The position numbers and the translations under genes are program-made. DNA of 5,009 bases. It comes from Eudoraea sp. GTDB taxonomy: Bacteria; Bacteroidota; Bacteroidia; Flavobacteriales; Flavobacteriaceae. Positions 1 to 5,009 of the stretch are shown here, piece after piece; position 1 is the stretch's first letter; every line of letters begins with the position of its first letter. A model generated the notes under the pieces. That model had not been told where the DNA came from. It made no database searches and saw only the letters and a program-made list of their open reading frames with translations. The stretch is taken from assembly GCA_013042925.1 (NCBI GenBank), contig JABDPH010000077.1:1-5009 (forward strand), read 5' to 3'.

Positions 1-49
1 CTATCAGCAATGCGAGTATAGCTGCAAAAAAAATTCTGTGTGCTTTCAT
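1..49 (-). CDS. N-terminal fragment of an exported protein (partial, runs off left edge)
   Basis: An ATG on the minus strand (complement of CAT at 47-49) opens a frame that stays open to the window edge, giving 16 codons: MKAHRIFFAAILALLI. The short basic start (K2, H4, R5) followed by an uninterrupted hydrophobic run is what the n- and h-regions of a Sec signal peptide look like, so the product is probably exported or membrane-anchored. The bases just before the start are TTATAAA with no Shine-Dalgarno sequence, as is usual in Bacteroidota. Codons 6-8 lie on a run of eight A on the plus strand (26-33). The gene is divergent from the SLC12 transporter. Too little is visible to name a family. 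The start is inferred only from the signal-like residues, and a chance ORF cannot be excluded. Confidence 0.55.
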   Translation of the reverse strand, partial: MKAHRIFFAAILALLI

Positions 50-72
50 TTTATAAACCGATTTATCGTTGT

Positions 73-92
73 ATGAATTTACAATAATTCAT
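73..92. repeat. Inverted repeat in divergent gap (operator candidate)
   Basis: ATGAATT (73-79) and AATTCAT (86-92) are perfect 7-base inverted arms separated by six bases (TACAAT). The symmetry and the position, 24-43 bases upstream of the leftward start at 49 and between two divergent genes, would suit a dimeric regulator. In such AT-rich DNA a 7-base palindrome can also occur by chance. No regulator gene is visible nearby. Confidence 0.35.
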
Positions 93-114
93 CCGTTCTC
101 CCAATAAGGATAGT

Positions 115-144
115 GTTCGTCCTTGTATTACATTTGGACAGAAC
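115..144. repeat. Interrupted inverted repeat around the putative SLC12 -7 element
   Basis: GTTCGTCC (115-122) pairs with GGAC-A-GAAC (136-144): eight base pairs with a single unpaired A at 140 and a 13-base centre (123-135). It is richer in GC than its surroundings. The centre and the first base of the right arm contain the TACATTTG promoter-like element at 129-136. It could be an operator whose occupation would mask the promoter, or an RNA hairpin if transcription starts further upstream. No terminator-like T-run follows. Confidence 0.4.
129..136 (+). promoter_or_regulatory. Putative Bacteroidota -7 element for the SLC12 gene
   Basis: TACATTTG matches the Bacteroidota -7 consensus TAnnTTTG exactly and points toward the transporter gene. 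No TTG or TTTG is present at the usual distance upstream (about 105-111), so the -33 element is poor or missing and the promoter may be weak or activator-dependent. Transcription from here would start near 143 and leave a leader of about 175 bases. Confidence 0.4.
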
Positions 145-317
145 GTCTAAATAGATTGTTTTGCTATCTTCCAAACGAAGTTTAAAACGGTCGCTTGTCT
201 GAATGAAAAGCTGCCTAAAGCTGGAGTTCGCGAGTGCCATACATTCAAAAATTATACAAAAATATTGGCTATCTTACCCATCTTTTGAGAACCTTCACTG
301 GCAACCAACGCTAATCA
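145..317 (+). other. Probable long 5' leader of the SLC12 gene
   Basis: If the -7 element at 129-136 is used, this stretch is an untranslated leader of roughly 170 bases. I recognise no riboswitch, RNA thermometer or leader peptide in it. The only open frame, starting at 203, runs deep into the transporter gene in another frame and has no recognisable protein features. The last bases before the ATG at 318 carry no Shine-Dalgarno sequence. Confidence 0.3.
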
Positions 318-2525
318 ATGGTAGAAAAGAAGAAGTTTGGGACTTTTGCAGGGGTCTTTACCCCTTCCATACTCACGATTTTAGGGGTTATTATGTATAT
401 GCGTTTGGGCTGGGTAGTTGGTAATGCCGGTCTGTTTGGCACCGTTGTTATTATTATTATAGCCCATATAATAGCTGTTACTACAGGTTTAAGTGTATCT
501 TCAGTGGCCACCGATAAAAAGATTGGAGCCGGAGGTATTTATTATGTACTATCACGGAGTATGGGTATTCCCATAGGAGGTTCAATTGGGATAGCTCTTG
601 CCGTAGGCACTGCATTTTCTATTGCCTTGTACTTGGTAGGTTTTTCGGAAAGCTTTAATGCGTACTTCGGTTTTGGAATGTCCGTCAATGACATCAGAAT
701 AACAGGAACCATTGCCTTATTATCCTTAACGGTGATTGCTTTAATAAGTACATCATTGGCCTTAAAAGCCCAATATTTAATCCTGGCGGCTATTTTCGTT
801 TCCTTGCTTGCTATCTTTTTAGGATCTTCTGAATTTGCCCCGGAAACATTGCCAATCCTGGCAACAGAAGGCTCCGCACCCCTTGAGGTGGTCTTTGCCA
901 TATTTTTTCCCGCGGTTACGGGATTTACGGCAGGTATTGCCATGAGCGGGGATTTAAAAGATCCTAAAAAATCGATCCCCATAGGAACTTTATCCGCCAT
1001 TGGTGTTGGGCTGGTTGTCTATCTTGTCCTTGCCATTTTTATAGCATTTACTATCAATTCAGATGTATTGAAAACGGACTATAATATTCTAATGAAAATT
1101 GCCCTGTTTGCACCCGCCGTTGTAGCAGGAATATGGGGTGCTACCCTATCTTCGGCCTTAGGAGGCATTCTTGGCGGACCAAGAATTTTACAGGCCATGT
1201 CCATTGACAAGGTGACCCCTAAAATATTTAGTAAAGGAAAGGGAACAAATAATGAACCGGTCAATGCCCTTCTAATGGTTTTTATTATTGCAGAGGCTGG
1301 TATTCTCATTGGGGAATTGGATATTATTGCCCGTGTGGTCTCTATGTTTTATCTGACCGCCTATGGATTTATCAATATTACCTATTTCCTGGAAAGTTGG
1401 GCGAATCCTGATTTTCAGCCAAGTTTTAAGATTAAACGCTGGATTGGTCTGCTTGGGTTTATTGCTTGTTTTGCGGTTATGTTTAAGTTAGATATGATTG
1501 CCATGTTAGCGGCATTGGCTGTAATTGGGGGTTTATATTTCGGCCTCCAACGAAAGGAAGTAAAGCTGCAATCGAATGACGTATGGCGAAGTGTTTGGGA
1601 GAATGTGGTAAACAAAGGGTTAAAAAAAATAGATGCAGAAGAGGATGAAAATGCTAATTGGAATCCAAATATTATTCTCTTTAGCGGTAAAAGTGATCAT
1701 CAGCACTATTTATTGGAGTTATGTAAAACGGTCTCGGGCCGTACAGGGATTGTTACTAATTTCAAACTTATCCTGGATACGAAAGATGATACCCCTTTAA
1801 AAAAGACAGATCAAGTTGTTCGTGATGAATCCCTTAAGGAGCTTGGTATTTTTGGCAGGCAGGTAAAAGTGGATAACATCTATAGTGGTATTACTAATAT
1901 TGCTACCGTCTTTGGATTCTCAGGTGTTGAACCCAACACCATAATGATGGGATGGCCCAAAGGTTTGGAAAATTCATGGGAATATGCCAAAATGACCAAG
2001 ACTTTACTGTATTTGGATTACAATTTATTGTATTTGGATTTTGACCGAAAAACCAAATTTGGCAATTATAGTACAGTAGACCTTTGGTGGCGGGAAACCG
2101 ACAGTAAGAATGCTGAGATGATGCTCAATATTGCCAGATTTATAATTGCCTCTCCAAAATGGAACAATACCATTATCAGGGTTTTGTTCGTAAACAACAA
2201 TAATGTTGACAGTACCCAAATACATTCAAATATTTCTAAACTTGTTGAAGATTTAAGAGTGAATGTTGAAATAAGAATTATTAATAATGCCGTAGAGCAA
2301 AAACCATTTTATGATATTATTGAACAGGAATCTGCCTCTACTGATCTTACCCTGGTAGGGATACCGAATTTTAAAATAGAGAAACAGGCTCAATTTGTAT
2401 TAAAAACCAATCAATTGTTTGAAACCATAGGCTCTACCCTGTTGGTAAAGGCAGCCAACAATTTTAATGAGCTCGACTTGAATGTGATGGAACATGAATC
2501 TGATGTTAAGCAAAGTGAGGTTTAA
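318..2525 (+). CDS. SLC12-family cation-chloride cotransporter (NKCC/NCC-like)
   Basis: Predicted inner-membrane secondary transporter of the APC-fold SLC12 family, which moves Cl- with Na+ and/or K+. Only about ten residues precede TM1, so the kinase-regulated N-terminal tail of animal members is absent. About twelve membrane segments lie between residues 12 and 410. Family hallmarks are the TM1 signature (GVFTPS to GWVVGNAG, 12-38), GGIYYVLSRSMG (72-83), TM6 FFPAVTG followed by SGDLKDP (196-216), TM8 ATLSSALGG (275-283) and TM10 YLTAYGFIN (345-353). Compared from memory with NKCC1, the Na+ site (A275, S278, S279), most of the K+ site (Y105, P198, T201) and the second Cl- site Tyr (Y349) are retained; the TM1 Asn is Thr20. 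Residues about 412-735 form the SLC12 cytosolic domain, including NWNPNIILFSGKSD (447-460), NTIMMGW (540-546) and VDLWWRETD (587-595). An in-frame TAA two codons upstream (312-314) fixes the start at or after 318. At 735 residues it is shorter than animal homologues, as expected for a prokaryotic form. A generic 'amino acid permease' label would be misleading. Actual ion specificity is inference. Confidence 0.9.
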   Translation: MVEKKKFGTFAGVFTPSILTILGVIMYMRLGWVVGNAGLFGTVVIIIIAHIIAVTTGLSVSSVATDKKIGAGGIYYVLSRSMGIPIGGSIGIALAVGTAFSIALYLVGFSESFNAYFGFGMSVNDIRITGTIALLSLTVIALISTSLALKAQYLILAAIFVSLLAIFLGSSEFAPETLPILATEGSAPLEVVFAIFFPAVTGFTAGIAMSGDLKDPKKSIPIGTLSAIGVGLVVYLVLAIFIAFTINSDVLKTDYNILMKIALFAPAVVAGIWGATLSSALGGILGGPRILQAMSIDKVTPKIFSKGKGTNNEPVNALLMVFIIAEAGILIGELDIIARVVSMFYLTAYGFINITYFLESWANPDFQPSFKIKRWIGLLGFIACFAVMFKLDMIAMLAALAVIGGLYFGLQRKEVKLQSNDVWRSVWENVVNKGLKKIDAEEDENANWNPNIILFSGKSDHQHYLLELCKTVSGRTGIVTNFKLILDTKDDTPLKKTDQVVRDESLKELGIFGRQVKVDNIYSGITNIATVFGFSGVEPNTIMMGWPKGLENSWEYAKMTKTLLYLDYNLLYLDFDRKTKFGNYSTVDLWWRETDSKNAEMMLNIARFIIASPKWNNTIIRVLFVNNNNVDSTQIHSNISKLVEDLRVNVEIRIINNAVEQKPFYDIIEQESASTDLTLVGIPNFKIEKQAQFVLKTNQLFETIGSTLLVKAANNFNELDLNVMEHESDVKQSEV

Positions 2526-2526
2526 C

Positions 2527-2549
2527 TTATATCACGTCTTTGGATATAA
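2527..2549. repeat. Weak AT-rich inverted repeat after the SLC12 stop
   Basis: TTATATC (2527-2533) and GATATAA (2543-2549) are 7-base inverted arms around a nine-base loop, starting one base after the SLC12 stop. The stem is almost all A-T and the much stronger terminator follows directly. It may help RNA 3'-end structure but could be chance. Confidence 0.25.
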
Positions 2550-2550
2550 A

Positions 2551-2580
2551 AAAAACCCATCAAATTCTTGATGGGTTTTT
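2551..2580. terminator. Two-way intrinsic terminator between SLC12 and cold-shock genes
   Basis: AAAAACCCATCAA (2551-2563) and TTGATGGGTTTTT (2568-2580) are perfect 13-base inverted arms around the four-base loop ATTC. The stem ends in an A-run on the left and a T-run on the right, so it reads as a hairpin plus U-tract on either strand. It lies 25 bases after the SLC12 stop and 23 bases after the convergent cold-shock stop, so it probably ends both transcripts. Confidence 0.93.
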
Positions 2581-2603
2581 GTTTCAAAGTAGAATCGTAT
2601 ATG

Positions 2604-2795
2604 TTAAATAACTTTTACGTTTACTGCATTTAATCCTTTTTTTCCTTCTGTAAGATCAAATTCAACTTCATCGCCTTCACGAATTTCATCAATTAATCCA
2701 GAAAAATGTACAAAATGTTCTTTGTTTGAACCTTCTTCAGTTATAAAACCATAACCTTTGGAATCGTTGAAGAATTTTACTGTTCCTTTACTCAT
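2604..2795 (-). CDS. CspA-family cold-shock protein
   Basis: Small cytosolic single-stranded nucleic-acid-binding protein consisting of one cold-shock (OB-fold) domain; family members act as RNA chaperones and antiterminators. The 63 residues match the usual family length. MSKGTVKFFNDSKGYGFI covers the first strands and RNP1 (KGYGFI, 13-18), with aromatic residues F8, F9, Y15 and F17 for base stacking. RNP2 is HFVHF (27-31), with His where the E. coli family usually has Val, a form I recall as common in Flavobacteria. GLIDEIREGDEVEFDL and the closing GLNAVNVKVI are also typical. The ATG at 2793-2795 gives the canonical N terminus. The gene stands alone, with its own leader and the shared terminator at 2551-2580. 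Whether it is cold-induced or constitutive cannot be told from sequence; paralogues differ in this. Confidence 0.96.
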   Translation of the reverse strand: MSKGTVKFFNDSKGYGFITEEGSNKEHFVHFSGLIDEIREGDEVEFDLTEGKKGLNAVNVKVI

Positions 2796-2812
2796 TGTAA
2801 TTTAATTTAAAT

Positions 2813-2825
2813 GTATTTATAATAC
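2813..2825 (-). promoter_or_regulatory. Small AT-rich hairpin in the cold-shock leader
   Basis: GTATT (2813-2817) and AATAC (2821-2825) form a five-base stem with a three-base loop, 18-30 bases before the cold-shock ATG. The surrounding leader is almost pure A/T, which would keep the start accessible; cold-shock leaders are often structure-regulated. The stem is weak and may not be functional. Confidence 0.25.
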
Positions 2826-2836
2826 TTATTAGAGTT

Positions 2837-2844
2837 CAAAGATG
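2837..2844 (-). promoter_or_regulatory. Putative -7 element of the cold-shock gene
   Basis: On the minus strand this reads CATCTTTG, one mismatch from TAnnTTTG. A TTG lies about 22 bases upstream, within the broad spacing reported for flavobacterial promoters. Transcription would start near 2830 and leave a leader of about 35 bases. The match is suggestive, not decisive. Confidence 0.35.
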
Positions 2845-3025
2845 GTACCAAAAATTTAAAATACAGCAATTTCGCCAATAAATTTTTAATCAATGATCAT
2901 ATTTCGCTCTAAAAAGACTCTCTTACTACCTTTAGTAGCAGATTCCATTTTGGGTCAGCATAATTGCATTTTCCTGCCTGTCCGCAAGTATAAGGAACTC
3001 AGTTTAGGCGTTCTCAGTTAATGGA

Positions 3026-4096
3026 TTATTGAAAATCATATTTCAAAATATCATTTCCCAGATTTGTTATATAAAGTGTTTGGCCATCATTAGAGAAGAA
3101 CATCCCTGTGAGTAATCCCGGAAGGGGGTGAAACAGATCCGGCGTTAGTAATTCAAGCCGCTCCATCCCCAAACGACTTCTACGGGTATATTCGTTGCTA
3201 ACCTTTGAATTAGCATTAGTGGAGCCATCAAATAGCACATGCTGCGAATGATTCTCAAAATCTACAGCTATTACCTGATTATACAGAGGAGAAGCAATAA
3301 TTAACCGACCTTCACTATCTATTAATAAATTATCAGGAGAACCTACATTTGCAGCTACGCCCATATATTTGGCTGAACCACTATTAGTATCTACTTCAAA
3401 TTTATGTACTCTATCCATCATAGTTTCAGCAATATAAAGATGTTTTTCGTCCTTGTCCATGGTAATACCATTAGCAAAATAGAGACTGTCCATAATTTTA
3501 ACAGGCGTGCTTTTTAAGTCGGTCATTCTGAAAACAGCACCATGGGGTACGGGAATATTTACATCGCGAAACATTTCACCCAAATTGGTACTCTCAGTAG
3601 ATTGGGAAAACCATAATGCTCCGGTTTTATCCCTGTAAATAGTATTGACACCATAGGGATGATCATAGATCATTTCTACTTTTTCCGAGTCTATATTCAC
3701 TCTGTAAATCTTTCCGTCTGCAACATCAGACATTAAAATATGTTTCGCGTCGTGTTCCAGAACCATGCCATTAGGTGATGCAGTCTGCTCCGGTGGAAGA
3801 TGAACAAAACCCGCTGCTGCGAAATCACCGAATGGTCTGTTAGAACCATCTTTTTCAATTATTCTAAGGCCATTGGCCTGATCTACTACTACAATTCGCC
3901 CATCTTCCAGTTCAACCCCGTCTTCAGCCCTGAGTAAGCTGCCATCTCCGGGAAACAAATTTTCTTTTTGAAACGTTAAATATGGAAGTGGTTTTGTGGA
4001 TTCTACTACAGGACTGTTCTCCTCAGTTTTCTTTTCAGTATTACAACTGATACATGTAAATATAAAAATGGCTAAAGTGAAAATAGATAGTCTCAT
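3026..4096 (-). CDS. SMP-30/gluconolactonase-like beta-propeller lipoprotein
   Basis: Predicted lipid-anchored envelope protein of 356 residues. The N terminus MRLSIFTLAIFIFTCISC ends in a lipobox-like CIS-C, with C18 the likely lipidated residue; an alternative Cys is C15. A charged linker (about 19-37) precedes one propeller domain (about 38-356) of repeated 'dG-hydrophobic' blades, such as VELEDGRIVVVD (61-72), RDKTGALWFSQ (155-165), DSEGRLIIAS (260-269) and SNDGQTLYITN (335-345). FANGITMDKDEKHLYIAET (207-225) and GSPDNLLIDSEG (252-263) resemble SMP-30, strictosidine-synthase-like and APMAP proteins. Compared from memory with SMP-30, likely divalent-metal ligands are E58, N151, N209 and D255. 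Known members hydrolyse sugar lactones or other esters; the substrate here is unknown, and a non-enzymatic propeller is possible. The gene is isolated, with 230 bases to the cold-shock gene and a divergent upstream region. No clear terminator follows its stop. Confidence 0.82.
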   Translation of the reverse strand: MRLSIFTLAIFIFTCISCNTEKKTEENSPVVESTKPLPYLTFQKENLFPGDGSLLRAEDGVELEDGRIVVVDQANGLRIIEKDGSNRPFGDFAAAGFVHLPPEQTASPNGMVLEHDAKHILMSDVADGKIYRVNIDSEKVEMIYDHPYGVNTIYRDKTGALWFSQSTESTNLGEMFRDVNIPVPHGAVFRMTDLKSTPVKIMDSLYFANGITMDKDEKHLYIAETMMDRVHKFEVDTNSGSAKYMGVAANVGSPDNLLIDSEGRLIIASPLYNQVIAVDFENHSQHVLFDGSTNANSKVSNEYTRRSRLGMERLELLTPDLFHPLPGLLTGMFFSNDGQTLYITNLGNDILKYDFQ

Positions 4097-4112
4097 AATT
4101 GGTTAATTGGTT
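4097..4112. repeat. Tandem 8-base repeat directly before the propeller gene start
   Basis: AATTGGTT occurs twice in tandem (4097-4104 and 4105-4112) and a related ATTGTTAA follows. On the coding strand this is AACCAATT twice, immediately before the ATG at 4096, where a ribosome-binding site would sit. There is no Shine-Dalgarno sequence. The repeat could vary in copy number by slippage and so change leader length. Confidence 0.5.
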
Positions 4113-4117
4113 ATTGT

Positions 4118-4125
4118 TAAAGATA
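4118..4125 (-). promoter_or_regulatory. Possible -7 element of the propeller lipoprotein gene
   Basis: The minus strand reads TATCTTTA, one mismatch from TAnnTTTG, with its end 21 bases before the ATG. I see no TTG at the right distance upstream. Weak support in AT-rich DNA. Confidence 0.25.
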
Positions 4126-4200
4126 AAAGAATTTAGATTGACTTTTGCTTAACTGCACACTAAGTAAATACAATTTTCCATTTGAATAGACAATTAATTT

Positions 4201-4240
4201 AAAAAAAGGATCCCAGACGTATTATTGAAGTACTGGGATT
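4201..4240 (-). terminator. Orphan intrinsic-terminator-like hairpin in a divergent gap
   Basis: ATCCCAG (4210-4216) and CTGGGAT (4233-4239) form a perfect 7-base stem with a 16-base loop; G-U pairs at 4208-4209/4240-4241 could extend it. Read leftward, the stem is followed by CC and seven T (complement of the A-run 4201-4207), the form of an intrinsic terminator. Read rightward the tail is TTTCATTTT, less convincing. The flanking genes diverge from this gap, so neither needs a terminator here. It may end a small leftward transcript, insulate the genes, or be a relic of a lost gene. Confidence 0.5.
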
Positions 4241-4287
4241 TCATTTTATACATTTCCAGAGACACAATCAGGCAATATAGCCAATGA

Positions 4288-4313
4288 GGTGGCGTTTTAT
4301 CATAAAACCAACC
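4288..4313. repeat. Inverted repeat upstream of the secreted unknown
   Basis: GTTTTAT (4294-4300) and ATAAAAC (4302-4308) are perfect arms around a single C. An imperfect outer extension pairs GGTGG (4288-4292) with CAACC (4309-4313), with one mismatch and C4293 unpaired. The near-continuous symmetry and position about 70-90 bases before the rightward start suit an operator, though it is also compatible with an RNA stem. Confidence 0.4.
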
Positions 4314-4318
4314 GCAAA

Positions 4319-4347
4319 TTGGCCCGTGATTATCCTGGTACAATTTG
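4319..4347 (+). promoter_or_regulatory. Possible promoter of the secreted unknown
   Basis: TTG (4319-4321), a 17-base spacer, then TACAATTTG (4339-4347), which is TAnnTTTG with one extra base between TA and TTTG. It would place the transcript start about 25 bases before the ATG at 4379, a reasonable leader. The extra base makes this a tentative call. Confidence 0.3.
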
Positions 4348-4378
4348 ATTGGAATAATCTTTATTATTTGCTCTAACA

Positions 4379-5009
4379 ATGAAAATCCAAAACCTTATAA
4401 CCGTTTTTTATATAATATTAATTGTTTTATTAGCTCCAGGTCTAAGCGCACAGAAAAAAGCAAAACTTACCCCGGAAACCAAAGAAGAACTAAAAACGGC
4501 AAAAGTATTGATGGTTCGCTACCAGGCGCCTCCCCTATACTTTATGACTCCAAAAGATGTAGTAGGTGAAGGACTGATAGCTGACCTTACCCAATCAGAT
4601 ATTGCCGGGAATACCGAATTACATCGGTTTTATCCTGAGGATCGTGTACAGGAGAATCTGTCTGAATTATTTATGTCCAATGGACTTATGACTAATGTTG
4701 AAATTAAGAAAGATGCATCAGAGTTTATGATGCCGGCCGAACTAAAAGAAGTTTCAAAGTATGCCGATGTAGATGCGGATTACATTGTAGAGGTTATTAT
4801 TCCATTGATGGGATGGAAAGCCACCTACGGGACTACTAAATGGAGAACATACCATTTAAACCTGGCAGTTGAAATGCGAATTATCAGGAAAAGTGATCTG
4901 GCCAGGGTTTGGAAAACAAATGTTGGTTATGGCAGCCTGGTGGATAAGGAGATGAAATTCCACATAACAGAGTTGGAGAGTAATGGGAAAGAACTGATTT
5001 CTACTAAAC
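4379..5009 (+). CDS. Secreted protein of unknown function (3' end beyond window)
   Basis: The ATG at 4379-4381 opens a frame with no stop through the right edge: 210 whole codons plus one base. The N terminus MKIQNLITVFYIILIVLLAP is a classic signal peptide, with likely cleavage after GLSA (residue 24), leaving a mature protein beginning QKKAK. There is no lipobox Cys, so it is probably a soluble periplasmic or secreted protein. The mature part starts with a charged helix (30-42), then VLMVRYQAPPLYF (43-55), a likely helical region around 85-104, and ADYIVEVIIPLMGWKATYGTTKWRTYHLNLAVEMRIIRKSDLARVWKT (133-180), here cited by position and alternating like beta strands. The last block recalls periplasmic proteins that assemble a strand-rich core after an 'ADY-' segment, but I cannot assign a family. 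Codon use resembles its neighbours. No Shine-Dalgarno sequence precedes it (CTCTAACA before ATG). Confidence 0.8.
   Translation, partial: MKIQNLITVFYIILIVLLAPGLSAQKKAKLTPETKEELKTAKVLMVRYQAPPLYFMTPKDVVGEGLIADLTQSDIAGNTELHRFYPEDRVQENLSELFMSNGLMTNVEIKKDASEFMMPAELKEVSKYADVDADYIVEVIIPLMGWKATYGTTKWRTYHLNLAVEMRIIRKSDLARVWKTNVGYGSLVDKEMKFHITELESNGKELISTK

Noticed and set aside
26..33. Run of eight A in the partial exported gene as a phase-variation tract
   Set aside because: Eight bases is short for phase variation and common in AT-rich signal-peptide codons; no second frame or further evidence is visible.
145..317. Riboswitch in the SLC12 leader
   Set aside because: I see no recognisable conserved core of known ion- or nucleotide-sensing riboswitches and no terminator or start-masking stem.
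203..424. 73-codon rightward open frame before and across the SLC12 start
   Set aside because: It overlaps the transporter in another frame by more than 100 bases, shows no signal peptide or domain, and its second half is just the out-of-frame reading of a clear gene.
542..1000. 152-codon leftward open frame inside the SLC12 gene
   Set aside because: Antisense shadow of a strongly supported coding sequence; its composition is what reverse-reading membrane segments gives, and no family is recognisable.
2924..2937. Possible terminator hairpin TACTA/TAGTA for the propeller gene
   Set aside because: Only five A/T-rich pairs, nearly 90 bases past the stop, and the nearest leftward T-run is over ten bases away from the stem.
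4194..4379. 61-codon leftward open frame in the divergent gap
   Set aside because: It runs through the terminator-like hairpin at 4201-4240, ends beyond its T-tract, and lacks recognisable protein features; a non-coding explanation fits better.
4345..4569. 74-codon rightward open frame overlapping the secreted unknown
   Set aside because: Out of frame with the signal-peptide-bearing gene at 4379, which stays open to the window edge and has far better protein character.

Overview
The window looks like ordinary chromosome from a Bacteroidota bacterium, most likely a member of the Flavobacteriia. The reasons are: AT-rich intergenic DNA, no Shine-Dalgarno sequence before any of the starts, near matches to the Bacteroidota -7 promoter element TAnnTTTG, and a cold-shock protein with the flavobacterial-style HFVHF form of RNP2. 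I see no rRNA, tRNA, CRISPR array, insertion sequence or phage gene.

Layout. Positions 1-49 hold only the first 16 codons of a leftward gene whose product begins with a signal-peptide-like stretch. A 268-base divergent gap follows, with two inverted repeats; one of them surrounds an exact TAnnTTTG element that faces the next gene. Positions 318-2525 encode a 735-residue transporter of the SLC12 cation-chloride cotransporter family (relatives of animal NKCC/NCC/KCC), complete with the large cytosolic C-terminal domain. It converges on a leftward CspA-type cold-shock gene (2604-2795), and a near-perfect two-way terminator (2551-2580) lies between them. Further along, 3026-4096 (leftward) encodes a lipoprotein with an SMP-30/gluconolactonase/strictosidine-synthase-like beta-propeller. 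A second divergent gap (4097-4378) holds an unexplained terminator-like hairpin and another inverted repeat. From 4379 to the right edge runs the N-terminal 210 codons of a secreted protein of unknown function; its stop codon is outside the window.

How the genes relate. There is no operon-like packing: every gene has its own intergenic region, and the pattern is divergent, convergent, codirectional, divergent. The genes look functionally independent: ion and volume homeostasis (SLC12), RNA chaperoning (Csp), an envelope-anchored putative lactonase or propeller protein, and a periplasmic unknown. I found no multi-gene novel system. The points most worth a second look are the NKCC-like ion-site residues of the bacterial transporter, the inverted repeat over its putative promoter, and the orphan terminator at 4201-4240. 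Residue comparisons with animal NKCC1 and with SMP-30 are from memory, not from an alignment run here.
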